From Bacteroides sp. (GTDB taxonomy: Bacteria > Bacteroidota > Bacteroidia > Bacteroidales > Bacteroidaceae), in assembly GCA_022648295.1 (NCBI GenBank), contig JALCME010000009.1:1-64000 (forward strand): DNA of 64,000 bases, read 5' to 3'. Below are positions 45,163-57,100 of this stretch, piece by piece (the first letter of the stretch is position 1; every line of letters starts with the position of its first letter). The notes under the pieces are model-generated. The model did not search any database, was not told the DNA's origin, and was given only the letters and a program-made list of their open reading frames with translations. A program made the position numbers and the translations under genes.

Positions 45163-46638
45163 ATGGAACATCAGTTAACCATTTACAATACATTAGATAG
45201 GAAAAAGGAAGTATTCATCCCGCTGCACGCACCGCATGTTGGCATGTATGTATGTGGACCAACCGTGTACGGGGATGCACACTTGGGACATGCACGCCCG
45301 GCAATCACTTTTGATCTATTATTCCGTTATCTCACCCATTTGGGATATAAAGTTCGTTATGTGCGTAATATTACTGATGTAGGGCACTTAGAGCATGATG
45401 CAGATGAAGGAGAAGACAAAATAGCAAAAAAAGCGCGCTTAGAGCAATTGGAGCCTATGGAAGTGGTGCAGTATTACCAAAATCGCTACCACAAAGCTAT
45501 GGAAGCCTTAAACGTCCTTCCTCCCAGTATTGAGCCACATGCATCGGGACATATCATTGAACAGATTCAATTAGTGAAAGATATTCTAGACAATGGATAT
45601 GCTTACGAAAGCGAAGGTTCTATTTATTTCGATGTAGTTAAATACAACAAAGATCATCATTATGGGAAACTCTCAGGACGTAACCTGGATGATGTATTGA
45701 ATACCACGCGTGAATTGGATGGGCAAAATGAGAAGCATAATCCTGCTGATTTTGCTTTATGGAAACGTGCCCAACCGGAACACATTATGCATTGGCCTTC
45801 GCCTTGGAGTGAAGGCTTTCCCGGATGGCACTGTGAATGTACTGCTATGGGGAAAAAGTATTTGGGAAACCATTTTGATATTCATGGAGGAGGTATGGAT
45901 CTCATCTTTCCTCATCATGAGTGCGAGATAGCTCAATCCGTAGCTTCTCAAGGAGATGATATGGTGCACTACTGGATGCATAATAACATGATTACGATTA
46001 ACGGGACCAAAATGGGAAAATCACTTGGAAACTTCATCACTTTAGAGGAATTTTTCCAGGGAACTCACAAATTATTAACCCAAGCTTATAGTCCAATGAC
46101 TATTCGTTTCTTTATTCTGCAAGCTCATTATCGCAGTACGGTTGATTTCAGTAACGAAGCTTTGCAGGCTTCGGAAAAAGGACTATCAAGATTAATGGAG
46201 GCCATAACCGGATTAGAGAAAATTGTTCCCTCAACTACTTCTACTGTTGAAGTAAAAACACTACGTGCAAAATGTTACGAAGCAATGGACGATGACCTAA
46301 ACTCTCCAATTGTTATTGCACATCTCTTTGATGGGGCAAAAATGATTAACAATATCATAGCAGGGAACGATACAATCACGGCCGAAGATTTAAAGGAATT
46401 AAAGGAGACTTTCCACTTATTCTGCTTTGATTTATTGGGTTTAAAAGAAGAAAATGATTCCAATGAAGAACGTGAGATTGCATTTGGAAAGGTAGTGGAT
46501 ATGCTACTGGAACAACGCATGAAGGCTAAAGCTAATAAGGATTGGGAAACTTCTGACAAAATACGTAATGAACTCACCGACCTTGGCTTTGAGATCAAGG
46601 ATACAAAAGAAGGGTGTGAGTGGAAGTTGAATAGATAA
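45163..46638 (+). CDS. cysS: cysteinyl-tRNA synthetase
   Basis: This enzyme charges tRNA-Cys. The 491-residue class I synthetase has the HIGH motif as HLGHARP near 41-47 and the KMSKS loop as KMGKSLGNF near 284-292. The zinc-site residues are Cys in [11 protein letters not shown], then WHCECTAM and HHECE. The C-terminal anticodon-binding domain is present. It is probably co-transcribed with the GH3-like gene and converges on the men operon. Confidence 0.97.
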   Translation: MEHQLTIYNTLDRKKEVFIPLHAPHVGMYVCGPTVYGDAHLGHARPAITFDLLFRYLTHLGYKVRYVRNITDVGHLEHDADEGEDKIAKKARLEQLEPMEVVQYYQNRYHKAMEALNVLPPSIEPHASGHIIEQIQLVKDILDNGYAYESEGSIYFDVVKYNKDHHYGKLSGRNLDDVLNTTRELDGQNEKHNPADFALWKRAQPEHIMHWPSPWSEGFPGWHCECTAMGKKYLGNHFDIHGGGMDLIFPHHECEIAQSVASQGDDMVHYWMHNNMITINGTKMGKSLGNFITLEEFFQGTHKLLTQAYSPMTIRFFILQAHYRSTVDFSNEALQASEKGLSRLMEAITGLEKIVPSTTSTVEVKTLRAKCYEAMDDDLNSPIVIAHLFDGAKMINNIIAGNDTITAEDLKELKETFHLFCFDLLGLKEENDSNEEREIAFGKVVDMLLEQRMKAKANKDWETSDKIRNELTDLGFEIKDTKEGCEWKLNR

Positions 46639-46663
46639 GGAACAAAGAGGGGGTAATTCCCGA

Positions 46664-47809
46664 TCATAAAAGAGTGGCGGTCATCTGTTCCGCCATCCTT
46701 TTGCAAGCCGGTCGATCAATCTTTCCATTTCCAGTCATAGGCAGGATATTGACAAGCAGTATGTCTTTGGGACGCTCATAAAGAGAAAGCATTGAATTTA
46801 TATCAGATTTTATTTGATCCACACAATCCGTTGATTCAAGCAATAAAACGATTTTCTCTCCAAGTTTTGGGTCAGAAACAGAAGTTAGAGCAAAAGCTAC
46901 GGAAATAAATTCCGAGAGTTTCTTTTCTACCTGTTCCACTTGCACTTTAACTCCTCCCGTATTGATTACATTATCTTTCCGCCCCAGAATGACAAAAGAG
47001 CCATCAGGATAAAGACGGGCAATATCATTGGTCTTCAATATTCCTTCCACCACAAGAGGAGCATCAATTTGTAAAGTATCGTCACCAGTAAGTGAAAGAT
47101 GAACCGAAGAGAAAGGATAATAGTGTTCAGATGAAGACGAACCACTTAGCCTGCGTAATGCAATATGGGATAGGGTTTCAGTCATTCCGTAAGTGGAATA
47201 AACAGCATTCGGAAAAAGCCTGAGTTCTCTTTCTAATTCAGGACTGACAGGGCCTCCTCCCACCAATACTTTCTCAACACATTTAAATTTATTGCACTCT
47301 TCCGCTATCTGAAGGGTGTTGTAAACTTGCATAGGTACCATAGCCACAAAGTGAACCGGTTCTTTAATATCTTTAAAGGGATGTCCGGAAGGAGTACGGA
47401 CAATCAAATTCATGCCGGTAAGCAACGCACGCACTACCATCATCATAGCACCTATATAGCGAAGGTTCATACAAAGTAAAGCGGTATATCCCTCTCGCAA
47501 GTCCAAATATTCACAAGTCATACGAGCGCTTTGCATCATCCGAGCTTTCTCAACAAACTGTTCCTTAGGCTTCCCCGTAGAACCGGAAGTATGTACACAT
47601 ACGTAAGGAGACTCATCAAACCATTGTTCTAAAAAGAAAAACAAATCCTTATGGGACACAAAGTAAGCAGGATCACGCTCAAGGCAGGATGAATAATCTT
47701 TTAAGTTACCAGATCCCCCCCTTATTTGACAGGTAATCTCATATATTTCATTAGCAGAATACGTTCTCCCCTCTAAAATGAGCATCTGATGTTTACGGTC
47801 TGTTTTCAT
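46664..47809 (-). CDS. menE: o-succinylbenzoate-CoA ligase
   Basis: MenE activates o-succinylbenzoate with ATP and CoA in menaquinone synthesis. The 381 residues are short for the ANL superfamily but typical of Bacteroidota MenE. Motifs are VHTSGSTGKPKEQ near 76-88 (phosphate loop), YSTYGMTETLSHIALR near 200-215, and ILGRKDNVINTGGVKV near 266-281, with the C-terminal catalytic Lys in GNGKIDRPA. It is the last gene of the minus-strand men operon, four bases after menC. Confidence 0.93.
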   Translation of the reverse strand: MKTDRKHQMLILEGRTYSANEIYEITCQIRGGSGNLKDYSSCLERDPAYFVSHKDLFFFLEQWFDESPYVCVHTSGSTGKPKEQFVEKARMMQSARMTCEYLDLREGYTALLCMNLRYIGAMMMVVRALLTGMNLIVRTPSGHPFKDIKEPVHFVAMVPMQVYNTLQIAEECNKFKCVEKVLVGGGPVSPELERELRLFPNAVYSTYGMTETLSHIALRRLSGSSSSEHYYPFSSVHLSLTGDDTLQIDAPLVVEGILKTNDIARLYPDGSFVILGRKDNVINTGGVKVQVEQVEKKLSEFISVAFALTSVSDPKLGEKIVLLLESTDCVDQIKSDINSMLSLYERPKDILLVNILPMTGNGKIDRPACKRMAEQMTATLL

Positions 47810-47813
47810 GCTA

Positions 47814-48842
47814 TCACTCCCTTACAAACCACAAACAATCTTTTCGTATCTCGAGTGGCATTTCCACATTGTCGGTAAAAAGCAATCCGGTACCCAGTCC
47901 CTGTGGCAGTGTATTCTTAAAGGTAGCGCACCACTGTGCTATGGCATTCAAACCAATATTCGACTCCAAAGCCGAGGTAATCCACCAATTTATCCCCCTG
48001 CTTTCTGCATTTCTTATCCACTCCTCTCCTCCCGAGAATCCTCCGTGAAGAGAAGGTTTCAATACCAGATACTGGGGACATATAGCATCTAAAAGTATCT
48101 CTTTCCGCTTTGGCTCATTTATTCCGATGAGCTCTTCATCCAGTGCAATAGCCAAAGGAGACTCAGCACACAGACAGGCCATTTCTTCCCATTGCCCCGC
48201 GCGTATCGGCTGTTCAATGGAATGTAAGTCCAATTCGGACAATCGTTTTAACTTCTCCATTGCATCAGCCGGGGAAAATGCTCCGTTGGCATCCACCCTC
48301 AACTCAATCTCCTTAGCCGAATAGTGTTTCCGAATGTGCCGGAGAAGCTCCAATTCTTCCTCAAATTGGATGGCTCCGATCTTTAGCTTAATGCAGCGGA
48401 ACCCTGCTTTCATTTTTTCTTCAATCCGTTCGAGCATTTGCCGGTAATCACCCATCCAGATCAGTCCATTAATGGGTATTCCTGCTTCCCCTCGTGAAAA
48501 AGGAGTATCCCATAAAGCGATGCTTCCCGTTGCCCATTGGCGCAGAAGCATCTCCAATCCAAAAAGAATAGAAGGATAATCCCTTAGAAAGTCCCGGTTC
48601 AACACCCCCTCATGCTCCTCTACTTCCCGGCAAGCGTCAGCCAGTATTTGCCCGTAACCGGGAATGTCATCACAACTCAAATCCGGCAGAGGTGCACACT
48701 CACCGATAGCTTCCTTTCCGGGAAAGTCCGTGGAAGTCATGTGAAGATACCAAACCTGACGGGTAGTATACACTCCTCGCGACGTTCCCGACGGTTGTTT
48801 AAAGTGAAGTAGCCGGGGAATAGTCTCTATCTTACAATGCAT
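47814..48842 (-). CDS. menC: o-succinylbenzoate synthase
   Basis: MenC dehydrates SHCHC to o-succinylbenzoate. The 342 residues have the enolase-superfamily barrel: catalytic Lys in CIKLKIGAIQFEEE near 155-168, metal Asp in ELRVDANGAFSPADAM near 184-199, and further metal sites in HSIEQPI near 215 and LDEELIG. The second base Lys is seen in LVLKPSLHGGF. It lies three bases from menB and four from menE, within the operon. MenH, which makes its substrate, is not encoded in the window. Confidence 0.93.
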   Translation of the reverse strand: MHCKIETIPRLLHFKQPSGTSRGVYTTRQVWYLHMTSTDFPGKEAIGECAPLPDLSCDDIPGYGQILADACREVEEHEGVLNRDFLRDYPSILFGLEMLLRQWATGSIALWDTPFSRGEAGIPINGLIWMGDYRQMLERIEEKMKAGFRCIKLKIGAIQFEEELELLRHIRKHYSAKEIELRVDANGAFSPADAMEKLKRLSELDLHSIEQPIRAGQWEEMACLCAESPLAIALDEELIGINEPKRKEILLDAICPQYLVLKPSLHGGFSGGEEWIRNAESRGINWWITSALESNIGLNAIAQWCATFKNTLPQGLGTGLLFTDNVEMPLEIRKDCLWFVRE

Positions 48843-48845
48843 TGA

Positions 48846-49673
48846 TCAGGGAAATTTAGGGTATTGCTTAAAGTTCGGTTTCCGTTTTTCAAGAAAGGCA
48901 TTCTTTCCTTCTTGCGCCTCATCCGTAAGATAATAAAGCAAAGTGGCATCACCCGCGAGTTCCTGTATCCCGGACTGCCCGTCAAGTTCGGCATTCAATC
49001 CGGCTTTAATCATACGCAGAGCCAGCGGACTTAACTGCATCATTTCTTCCGCCCATGCCACGTACTCATCCTCCAATTTATCCAATGGAACCACTTTGTT
49101 TACCAATCCCATGTCCAAAGCTTCCTGTGCATTATACTTCCGACAAAGGAACCAAATTTCACGGGCTTTCTTCTGTCCCACTACACGTGCCAGATAAGAT
49201 GCACCGAATCCGGCATCAAAACTACCTACACGCGGTCCCGTCTGTCCGAAAATCGCATTCTCCGAAGCGATGGAAAGGTCACAAACCACATGCAACACAT
49301 GACCGCCACCAATAGCAAATCCATTAACAGCTGCTATTACGGGCTTTGGGATACTCCGTATCTGTTTCTGAACATCCAGCACACTCAGGCGCGGCACTCC
49401 GTCTTTACCGATATATCCACCACGACCCTTTACATTCTGATCCCCTCCAGAACAAAAAGCCTTATCGCCCGCACCGGTCAATACAATCACATTGATGTCA
49501 GCCTCTTCCCGGCAGATGCGCATAGCGTCACTCATCTCCGCCGTTGTGGTGGGAGTGAAAGCGTTCCGATAACGTTCGCGATTAATTGTGATCCGGGCAA
49601 TCCCATTATAATAATCAAACAAAATGTCTTCATACTCGCGAATGGGAATCCATTCTCTTTTCATTTCACTCAT
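48846..49673 (-). CDS. menB: 1,4-dihydroxy-2-naphthoyl-CoA synthase
   Basis: MenB closes the naphthoate ring of o-succinylbenzoyl-CoA. The 275-residue crotonase-fold protein has the oxyanion-hole segments [15 protein letters not shown] near 72-86 and [12 protein letters not shown] near 116-127, and the MenB-specific [19 protein letters not shown] near 145-163. The start overlaps the menD stop by eight bases. Confidence 0.96.
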   Translation of the reverse strand: MSEMKREWIPIREYEDILFDYYNGIARITINRERYRNAFTPTTTAEMSDAMRICREEADINVIVLTGAGDKAFCSGGDQNVKGRGGYIGKDGVPRLSVLDVQKQIRSIPKPVIAAVNGFAIGGGHVLHVVCDLSIASENAIFGQTGPRVGSFDAGFGASYLARVVGQKKAREIWFLCRKYNAQEALDMGLVNKVVPLDKLEDEYVAWAEEMMQLSPLALRMIKAGLNAELDGQSGIQELAGDATLLYYLTDEAQEGKNAFLEKRKPNFKQYPKFP

Positions 49674-51381
49674 ATCTATTTTTATCTTTTAGTTGGTGAT
49701 AATATGCTTTTAATAAACGCGTATCCACATCTTGCGCCGTAAAGACTTCCAGCAACAAAGGTGAATCAGTCTTTTCCGGTTGTGTGAATACTTCCATCGC
49801 TTTTTCTAATTGAGTTTCATCCTCCACCCGATAGTAAGCAAAACCTCTTTCTCCCGCCCATCCTTTAGCCGAAGTCTGATGAACAGCTGTAATAAAGCGA
49901 TGGGAAACGTCAGAAGCTTCCAGTCCGGGCAGCGTATGGAATATTTCTCCTCCCCCGTTATTAATCAGCAGGATCCTTAGGTTAGGACTTATATGTCCGT
50001 TCCACAGTGCATTCATATCATAAAAGAAACTCAGATCCCCGATAAGTACAAAATTCAGTTTATATTCATCAGATTGACTGGAAGCAGCAGCATATCCTAC
50101 TGCAGCGGAAAGCGAACCGTCAATGCCATTGACACCACGGTTACAGAATACCTCAACAGAAGAAGGAAGAGGGTATAATTGCGCATAGCGAATAGCAGAG
50201 CTGTTAGCCAGATGCAACGCACTCTGTACAGGAAGCTTTCTGAACAGTTCTCCAATAACAGACATTGCCGAATAAGCAAACATCGGTTCGGGAATGGATT
50301 CACAACTGTTTTTCCAAAGTTGCGGATATTCCGAGGCCTGCTCATAAGTTACACAGGCAATCTCTTTGATAAAATCAGCCGGTTCCATTTCAATAATTGT
50401 AGTAAGTGAACCATATAAATCCACCACTTCTCCGGCGGATAACACATGCCAATGCTCTTTTGGCGGATGTTGCCGTATAAATTGCTTCAAGCGTTTTGAT
50501 ACCACATGTCCACCATACGTAATCAATAAATCAGGAGCCATTTGATTGGCGCTTTGATCTGACATTGCATAAATAGCAGCATCAAAATTTCTTAGTAATG
50601 ACTCGCACGGAAACGGATTGCCAATATGTTCTGTCAACACAGCAAACTGCCCGCATAACGGTTCCATTACACGGCCTGTATTTTCAAAACGCCCCTTTTC
50701 CTTATCTCCGGGCAACGTCGTCTGCCCTGCAATGATCATCCGTTTGCGGTAACCCTTCATCCGTTCAATAAGAACTTTCCCATCCGGAGTGGAAACATCC
50801 ATTCCCTGATAACGGGTAATAACACGCACCTCCGGCAACTCTTTCACTATAAAGCCAAATAAGGGTTCCGATACGATCACATTGATATGTACCGGTCCGC
50901 ATACATGATGACGTGTTTCAAGCAAAGCCTCATTAATCAGGCGATTGCAATACCATTCGTCCGTTTCATTTTGTACTTCGGGGAGGTTTACTGATTTTTT
51001 TACCAAATCATGGAAGACACCCGGTTGCGGAATGGTCTGCCCATCCATTTGCCCTATCCATGCCGCAGGGCGGTCCGCTGATATAACAACCAGTGGCACT
51101 TGCTGATAAAAGGCTTCCGCTACGGCAGAATGTAAATTCAATAATGCTGTACCTGAAGTACAACAAACAGCGACAGGCGCTTTCTCACGTAATGCCAGAC
51201 CGATAGCAAAGTATCCGGCACTCCGTTCATCCGTTACCGAATAACAGGTAAACGACGGATGCGCAGCTAAGGTATGGACTATCGGAACATTCCGGCTGCC
51301 CGGGCACAATACAACTGTCGTAATGTGATGAGCTTTCATTAAAGCAACCAACTGTAATATATTTCTTTTGTCCGAATACAT
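49666..51381 (-). CDS. menD: SEPHCHC synthase (2-oxoglutarate decarboxylase)
   Basis: MenD is the ThDP-dependent enzyme that joins 2-oxoglutarate and isochorismate, the committed step. The 571 residues show the ThDP fold. The N-terminal domain has [17 protein letters not shown] near 20-36 with the invariant Ser-Arg-Asn, and [20 protein letters not shown] near 73-92. The C-terminal cofactor site has [19 protein letters not shown] near 410-428 and [15 protein letters not shown] near 441-455. menF is 42 bases upstream and supplies isochorismate. Confidence 0.96.
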   Translation of the reverse strand: MYSDKRNILQLVALMKAHHITTVVLCPGSRNVPIVHTLAAHPSFTCYSVTDERSAGYFAIGLALREKAPVAVCCTSGTALLNLHSAVAEAFYQQVPLVVISADRPAAWIGQMDGQTIPQPGVFHDLVKKSVNLPEVQNETDEWYCNRLINEALLETRHHVCGPVHINVIVSEPLFGFIVKELPEVRVITRYQGMDVSTPDGKVLIERMKGYRKRMIIAGQTTLPGDKEKGRFENTGRVMEPLCGQFAVLTEHIGNPFPCESLLRNFDAAIYAMSDQSANQMAPDLLITYGGHVVSKRLKQFIRQHPPKEHWHVLSAGEVVDLYGSLTTIIEMEPADFIKEIACVTYEQASEYPQLWKNSCESIPEPMFAYSAMSVIGELFRKLPVQSALHLANSSAIRYAQLYPLPSSVEVFCNRGVNGIDGSLSAAVGYAAASSQSDEYKLNFVLIGDLSFFYDMNALWNGHISPNLRILLINNGGGEIFHTLPGLEASDVSHRFITAVHQTSAKGWAGERGFAYYRVEDETQLEKAMEVFTQPEKTDSPLLLEVFTAQDVDTRLLKAYYHQLKDKNRYE

Positions 51382-51423
51382 CTTTATATTATCGTTTTTA
51401 TTATTGTCCTGACCACTATCAGA

Positions 51424-52524
51424 CTATAAATCAGTAAAGAGCAAGCTCTTCATTGTTTGCAGTTTCTTCTCCGTCTCCTCCCATTCATCCTCTAGCTCGG
51501 AAGCTGGTAACAACCCGCTTCCAGCATATAAAGTCAATTCATCCTTCTGATAATTCAAACAACGTAAGTTGACGTATAAATCAGTCCTTCCCTGAAGATT
51601 GAGTAACCCTACAAATCCCGAATAATAGCCACGCTCATAGCCTTCATGACCTCTTATAAATTGATATGCTTTTTCCTTTGGAAGTCCGCACACAGCAGGA
51701 GTCGGATGCAATACACTCAATATATCACCCACCCTTGAGGCTTCCGCCTGAAAACGAAAATCCGTTTTTAAATGTGACAAAGCCCCTGCATATACCGGAT
51801 AAGGCCCATGTTCTTCAGGAATACTCCCAACGGAAACAAGCTGACTGCGTATATAATCTGAAACATACCTTTGTTCCTCTTTGTTCTTGTTACTCCATTC
51901 TTTAGGCAAGCATCCGTTGTCCAATGACATGGTACCAGCTAATGCTACCGTGCTCCATTCACCTTCTTCACCTGATAGAAGCAACTCCGGTGTACTGCCC
52001 AGCCATATCCCGGTCTGCGGAATATAGCAAAGATAAACATAAGAGTGCAAGTATCGTTGGCATGCCTGATAAAAAGCTTGCGCCGGCGAAAAAACTCTAT
52101 TATCCGGATAAACTGTAATGCAACGAGATAAGACCAGCTTATCATAAGTGCCCTCTGTCAAAGGTTGCATAAAAGACTGAAAGCGGGAAGCATATTCCTC
52201 AAAATCATCTCCGGCAACACGGACAAACGTCCCCGCCTCTTCCACAACATCCGAGCTTTCGGATAATTTAAAAGGGAAGTTCGCATTGATATAATCCGGA
52301 CGTATTTTCCAAATGGGATATTTTTCTTCTATGTGAAACGGCGCAAATATAAATCCACCGGACTCATTGTTTATTGACTCCATATCGAAAATAGCTTCCG
52401 GTTCTCCTTCCGTTTGAATAAGAAAGCAAAGTTTCTGCTTTTCGGGAAGCCGATAACAAGCAAACGACCGCCTCCTCCGAACCAGATCATCAATGAGGGT
52501 TAAATCTTCTCCGTTTTCCATCAT
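51424..52524 (-). CDS. menF: isochorismate synthase
   Basis: The 366-residue chorismate-utilising enzyme converts chorismate to isochorismate. Family landmarks are KLVLSRCITVYPDN near 129-142, STPELLLSGE near 177-186, VALAGTMSLDNG near 193-204, LHPTPAVCGLPKEKAYQFI near 270-288, and YSGFVGLLN followed by NLRCLN. The name menF is chosen because menD follows directly; an entC-type siderophore role is unlikely in this context. The start overlaps the stop of the HAD-thioesterase fusion by four bases. Confidence 0.93.
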   Translation of the reverse strand: MMENGEDLTLIDDLVRRRRSFACYRLPEKQKLCFLIQTEGEPEAIFDMESINNESGGFIFAPFHIEEKYPIWKIRPDYINANFPFKLSESSDVVEEAGTFVRVAGDDFEEYASRFQSFMQPLTEGTYDKLVLSRCITVYPDNRVFSPAQAFYQACQRYLHSYVYLCYIPQTGIWLGSTPELLLSGEEGEWSTVALAGTMSLDNGCLPKEWSNKNKEEQRYVSDYIRSQLVSVGSIPEEHGPYPVYAGALSHLKTDFRFQAEASRVGDILSVLHPTPAVCGLPKEKAYQFIRGHEGYERGYYSGFVGLLNLQGRTDLYVNLRCLNYQKDELTLYAGSGLLPASELEDEWEETEKKLQTMKSLLFTDL

Positions 52525-53753
52525 CTCTTTTTCATCAGACTGTTTACCACACGTACCGAAGAAACGAGCTTATTGGTTGATGTAAAAATATCCACATTCC
52601 ATACATCGGAAGAGCGTCCTTTATGGATAACCGTTCCCACAGCACGAACCGTATCTCCTTCATGGGCAGAAGAGATATGGCTTCCACTAACCTGCATTCC
52701 TACAACAAATTCATCCGGCTGACACATCACCATAGAGCCTATACCGGCTACTGTCTCCGCCAAAGCCAGAGTAGCTCCGCCGTGAAGAATGCCGAAAGGC
52801 TGCCGGGTACGTTCATCCACAGGCATCGTTGCCTCAACACGCCCCTCTGAAATATACGTATACTGAATACCTAAATTGCCCATTAATGTATGGTGGCTTT
52901 GGGCATTAAGCAAATCTAACGAAATTGTTGATGGACGGATTTCGGTTAGAATAATCTTCTCCACCGCGTCAGCTACACCATCTTCCTCATTCGAGCCGGT
53001 AACCATATCTGCACAAGCTTTTACCGAATCCTGAGCATTTCCCATTGCAATGCCCATACCTGCTTGTTGAATCATAGTCACATCACAAACACCATCACCG
53101 ATCGCAATAATCTCTTCCCGGCTTATCTTCAACAAGTCCAATAAAGTAGCCAGTGCACTTGCCTTATCGATGCCACAAGGTACAACTTCCAGAAAATAAT
53201 CTTCAGAACGAAAAACATCCAATGTTCCGTTCAATCTCTTTCTCCAATGTTGTTCCAAACCACTCAGTGCTTCTTCGTCATCACTAACCAATACACATTG
53301 GGTAGGAGAAAAATCTATTGCTTCAGAAAATTCCGTTTCACAAACCACTCCCATTTTATTAATAAAAGCCTCATGGCGAACATGCTCATTATCCGGCATA
53401 TTCGTTATAATATTATCACCTTTATAAGTAAATAGTGCAAAATTATTTTTCCGGGCCTTCTTCTCCAGATAAGGCAACAAATCGGCATTGATATAGCGTT
53501 CAAAAACGATCGAGTTATCTTTTGCCCTGATAATTTGACCTCCATTATACGAAACAATAAAACCATCGTAATGCTCTAATTCCAATTGCCTGGCTAAAGG
53601 CATGACCCCATAAACAGGCCTTCCGGATGCTAAAACAATACGTACTCCCATCTGTTGGGCCTTCAGTAGAGCAACAAGTGTACGTTTACTTATCTCTTTG
53701 GCATCATTCAGGAGCGTTCCATCTACATCAAGAACTAATAGCTTACACTTCAT
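52521..53753 (-). CDS. HAD phosphatase-hotdog thioesterase fusion, candidate DHNA-CoA hydrolase
   Basis: The 410 residues are two enzymes in one chain. Residues 1 to about 265 form a Cof-type HAD-IIB hydrolase with nucleophile LVLDVDGTLL near 7-16 and the late motif IAIGDGVCDVTMIQQAG near 216-232. Residues about 275-410 form a hotdog thioesterase with PFGILHGGATLALAETVAG near 323-341, the PaaI/MenI-type active site. Leading the men operon and overlapping menF, the thioesterase half is a good candidate for hydrolysing 1,4-dihydroxy-2-naphthoyl-CoA, the step after MenB. The phosphatase half has no obvious step in the pathway. Confidence 0.88.
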   Translation of the reverse strand: MKCKLLVLDVDGTLLNDAKEISKRTLVALLKAQQMGVRIVLASGRPVYGVMPLARQLELEHYDGFIVSYNGGQIIRAKDNSIVFERYINADLLPYLEKKARKNNFALFTYKGDNIITNMPDNEHVRHEAFINKMGVVCETEFSEAIDFSPTQCVLVSDDEEALSGLEQHWRKRLNGTLDVFRSEDYFLEVVPCGIDKASALATLLDLLKISREEIIAIGDGVCDVTMIQQAGMGIAMGNAQDSVKACADMVTGSNEEDGVADAVEKIILTEIRPSTISLDLLNAQSHHTLMGNLGIQYTYISEGRVEATMPVDERTRQPFGILHGGATLALAETVAGIGSMVMCQPDEFVVGMQVSGSHISSAHEGDTVRAVGTVIHKGRSSDVWNVDIFTSTNKLVSSVRVVNSLMKKR

Positions 53754-54054
53754 AATTCTTTATTTTTGTGTTACATCGTTAGTCAGCATATTGCTACTTC
53801 CTTTGCAAAGATGGCAAGAATCGCCATAAATAGAAAAAGTTAGGTCTTATTTTATCAAAAGATCACTCATCTTTTTGCCACTCTGCTTATTCTTACTATA
53901 TTACTTTCTTTATTAAGAGAAAAACAAATTCCTCATAATATATAGAAACAAAGAAGTAGCATTCACAATACATCTAAAAAACTAATTTGGCGAATATGTA
54001 CAAAATCGTACTATTTACGAACTATTCAAGAAGCTTATATATATTATAGTCCTG
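53754..54054. other. divergent intergenic region between men operon and PUL
   Basis: No gene is visible. A one-mismatch box on the minus strand (CATCTTTG, 53806-53813) could serve the men operon. The PUL promoter box lies at the other end. Confidence 0.4.
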
Positions 54055-54062
54055 TACATTTG
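54055..54062 (+). promoter_or_regulatory. -7 box for the susC-like gene (TACATTTG)
   Basis: This is an exact TAnnTTTG match, 43 bases before the ATG at 54106. The upstream DNA is AT-rich, and no sigma/anti-sigma pair lies nearby. Confidence 0.55.
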
Positions 54063-54105
54063 TAACACAAATAAAAAGAGAACAATTTTATTAATTCTAA
54101 TATTT

Positions 54106-57100
54106 ATGAAACAAAAATTAATCTTATTCAAGGTAATAAGTACCACACTACTTACTCTACTAGTTACTACAGTAACAATGGCACAAAGTGTAAGTGTAAC
54201 AGGTACAATCACCGATAATCAAGGTCCCATTATTGGTGCTCAAGTTCTTGTAGGAGGGACTCATAATGGATGTATCACGGACGTTAATGGAAAATATAAA
54301 ATAGCAAACGTCCCTGAGGGAGGAACTCTTATTGTTTCTTTTATCGGTTATAAAACTCAAAAAATTGCTGTTAAAGGAAGAAATATTATCAACATAACCC
54401 TTAAAGAAAATAGTGAGTTACTTGATGAAGTGGTGGTAATAGGTTATCAAGAAGTACGTAAGAAAGATCTAACCGGATCCGTCTCCAAAGCCAATATGAA
54501 CGATTTACTAAGTGCACCTGTTGCAACATTTGATCAAGCTATGGGAGGTCGTATAGCCGGTGTAAATGTTAGTTCTAATGAAGGGATGCCTGGTAGTCAG
54601 ATGAACATTACAATTCGTGGAAACAACTCATTAACCCAAGACAATTCTCCTCTTTACATTATTGATGGATTTCCTGTGGAAGATTCCTCTGTAGGAAGTT
54701 CAATCAATCCGTCGGATATTGAATCTATAGATATTTTAAAAGATGCTTCAGCGACGTCCATATATGGAGCGCGTGGTGCTAACGGAGTTGTAATAATCAC
54801 CACCAAAAAAGGTTCTATCGGTAAACCCAAGATTCAATATAATGGGAGTTTTGGCCTACAAAATGTAACAAGAACCATTCCATTGATGAATGCTTATGAG
54901 TTTGTCAAACTTCAAGCTGAACTTTATCCTACGATGATGGAAAGCTCTTATTTTGAAGAATATGAAGGAAAGCAATGGTCATTAGAAGATTACCGCAATA
55001 TTTCTCAATATAACTGGCAGAATGAAATTTTTCGAACTGCATGGCAACAAAATCATAACATAAATCTCACAGGAGGATCAGAAGGTGTACGGTATAATGC
55101 TTCTTTATCCTACTATAATCAAGATGGAGTCATACTAAATTCAAACTACAACCGAATGCAAGGCCGCCTAAATACGACGATTCATAAAAATAAGCTAAAC
55201 ATCAATATGTCTATAAATTATTCCCACTCCACACAAACTGGAAGTTCTCCTTCACAAAATTCCTATAGTGGCATGAACAACCTATTCTATAGTGTGTGGG
55301 GATATCGTCCCGTTACCCAGCCAAATATTCCACTAAGCTCACTTAAGGATAATGCCACAGATGCTGATGCAGGGACTAATGATTATCGTTTCAACCCTAT
55401 TATGTCTTTAAAAGAAGAATATCGTAAGAATTTTATTAATTACCTCGCATTCAACGGATACGCTGAATATGAGTTTATTAAAGGACTCAAACTAAAAGTA
55501 TCAGGAGGGTACACTTATGATGCACGTAGAAATGAATCTTTTAATAATTCAAAAACACGTTATGGAAGTTCTACTTCTACTGATAAGGTAAATGCCACAG
55601 TATCTAATTCTGAACGGCTGACATGGTTAAATGAGAATATATTAACATATCAAACAAATATTCAAAAAAAGCATTTTTTCAATGCAATGGCAGGTATTAC
55701 TTTACAAAATTCCGATTATAAATACTATTCTTTCAAGACAATACAGATACCAAATGAATCCCTTGGAATGGCAGGAATGAGTGCCGGAGTCCCAAGCACT
55801 ACCAATTCTCTTATCTCTTCATGGGCAATGCTTTCCTATCTGGCAAGATTGAACTATAATTATCAGTCCAAATATTATTTATCAGCAACATTTCGTGCAG
55901 ATGGCTCTTCTAAATTTCGTGACAGTAACCGTTTTGGCTATTTCCCTTCAGCATCAGCTGCATGGAATTTCACACAAGAGAAATTCGCAACTTCCATAAA
56001 GCCTATACTATCAAACGGAAAACTAAGAGTGAGTTGGGGGACTACCGGAAATAATCGTGTAGGAGAATATGATACCTATGCATTATTGAAAGTTCTAAAA
56101 GCGCAGGAAGGTGATTATGTGAGTCTGGGAAGCATACCGAGTGGCGTATATCCTTTCAATAACGATTTGACGAATGTAGGTGCTGTACCTTATTCACTTC
56201 CCAATAAAGATTTGAAGTGGGAAACCACAGAACAGTGGAACATTGGCGTAGACTTAGGTTTTTTCAACGACCGTATTACCACAACTATCGACTGGTATAA
56301 TAAAATAACACGTGACTTACTACTTGATGCAGCTTTGCCTGCATCTTCAGGTTATCTTAGTGCAATGAAGAATATTGGAAAAGTGCGTAATAGAGGTCTT
56401 GAAATAACATTAAATACCACTAACATTCAAACACACAAATTTACCTGGACCACAAATTTTAACATCTCATTTAATAGGAATAAGGTGCTAGAGCTTTCCG
56501 AGAATCAGCTTTCGCTATTGACTAATGCCGCATTCGACCAAAATTATAACTCAATGCCAAATTACATTGCTAAAATAGGCTATCCAATGGGAATGATGTA
56601 TGGATATATTTATGAAGGGACTTACAAATACGCTGATTTTGATAAATCAGGTAGCTCATATACCTTAAAACAGAATATTCCACATTTTACATCAGAATCA
56701 AATACACAGCCTGGATATCCTAAATATAAAGATCTAAATGGCGATGGCGTAATTGATTCTAACGACCAAACAATGATTGGTAATGGCATGCCTAAATATA
56801 CAGGTGGAATCACCAATGATTTCACTTATAAAAACTTTGATTTAAGCATCTTTTTTCAATGGTCATATGGAAATGACATTTTAAATGCCAACCGACTAAT
56901 GTTTGAAAGTTCTAATAATAAAGGCCGAGAATTAAACCAATATGCCAGTTACATTAACCGTTGGACTTCTGAAAATCCAGAAAGCAACATTCCTGTAGCA
57001 TCCAACTCTGCCTCAAACAAAGTATTCTCTTCACGAATAATAGAAGATGGATCTTATCTCCGATTGAAAACTGTAACGCTGGGTTATTCACTACCTAAAA

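Noticed and set aside
49290..49742. 150-codon plus-strand frame opposite menB and menD
   Set aside because: It is antisense to two genes with intact motifs, with no promoter box or domain of its own.
53806..53813. Promoter of the men operon
   Set aside because: The box has a mismatch at its first position (CATCTTTG) and no clear -33 element, so it is mentioned but not called.
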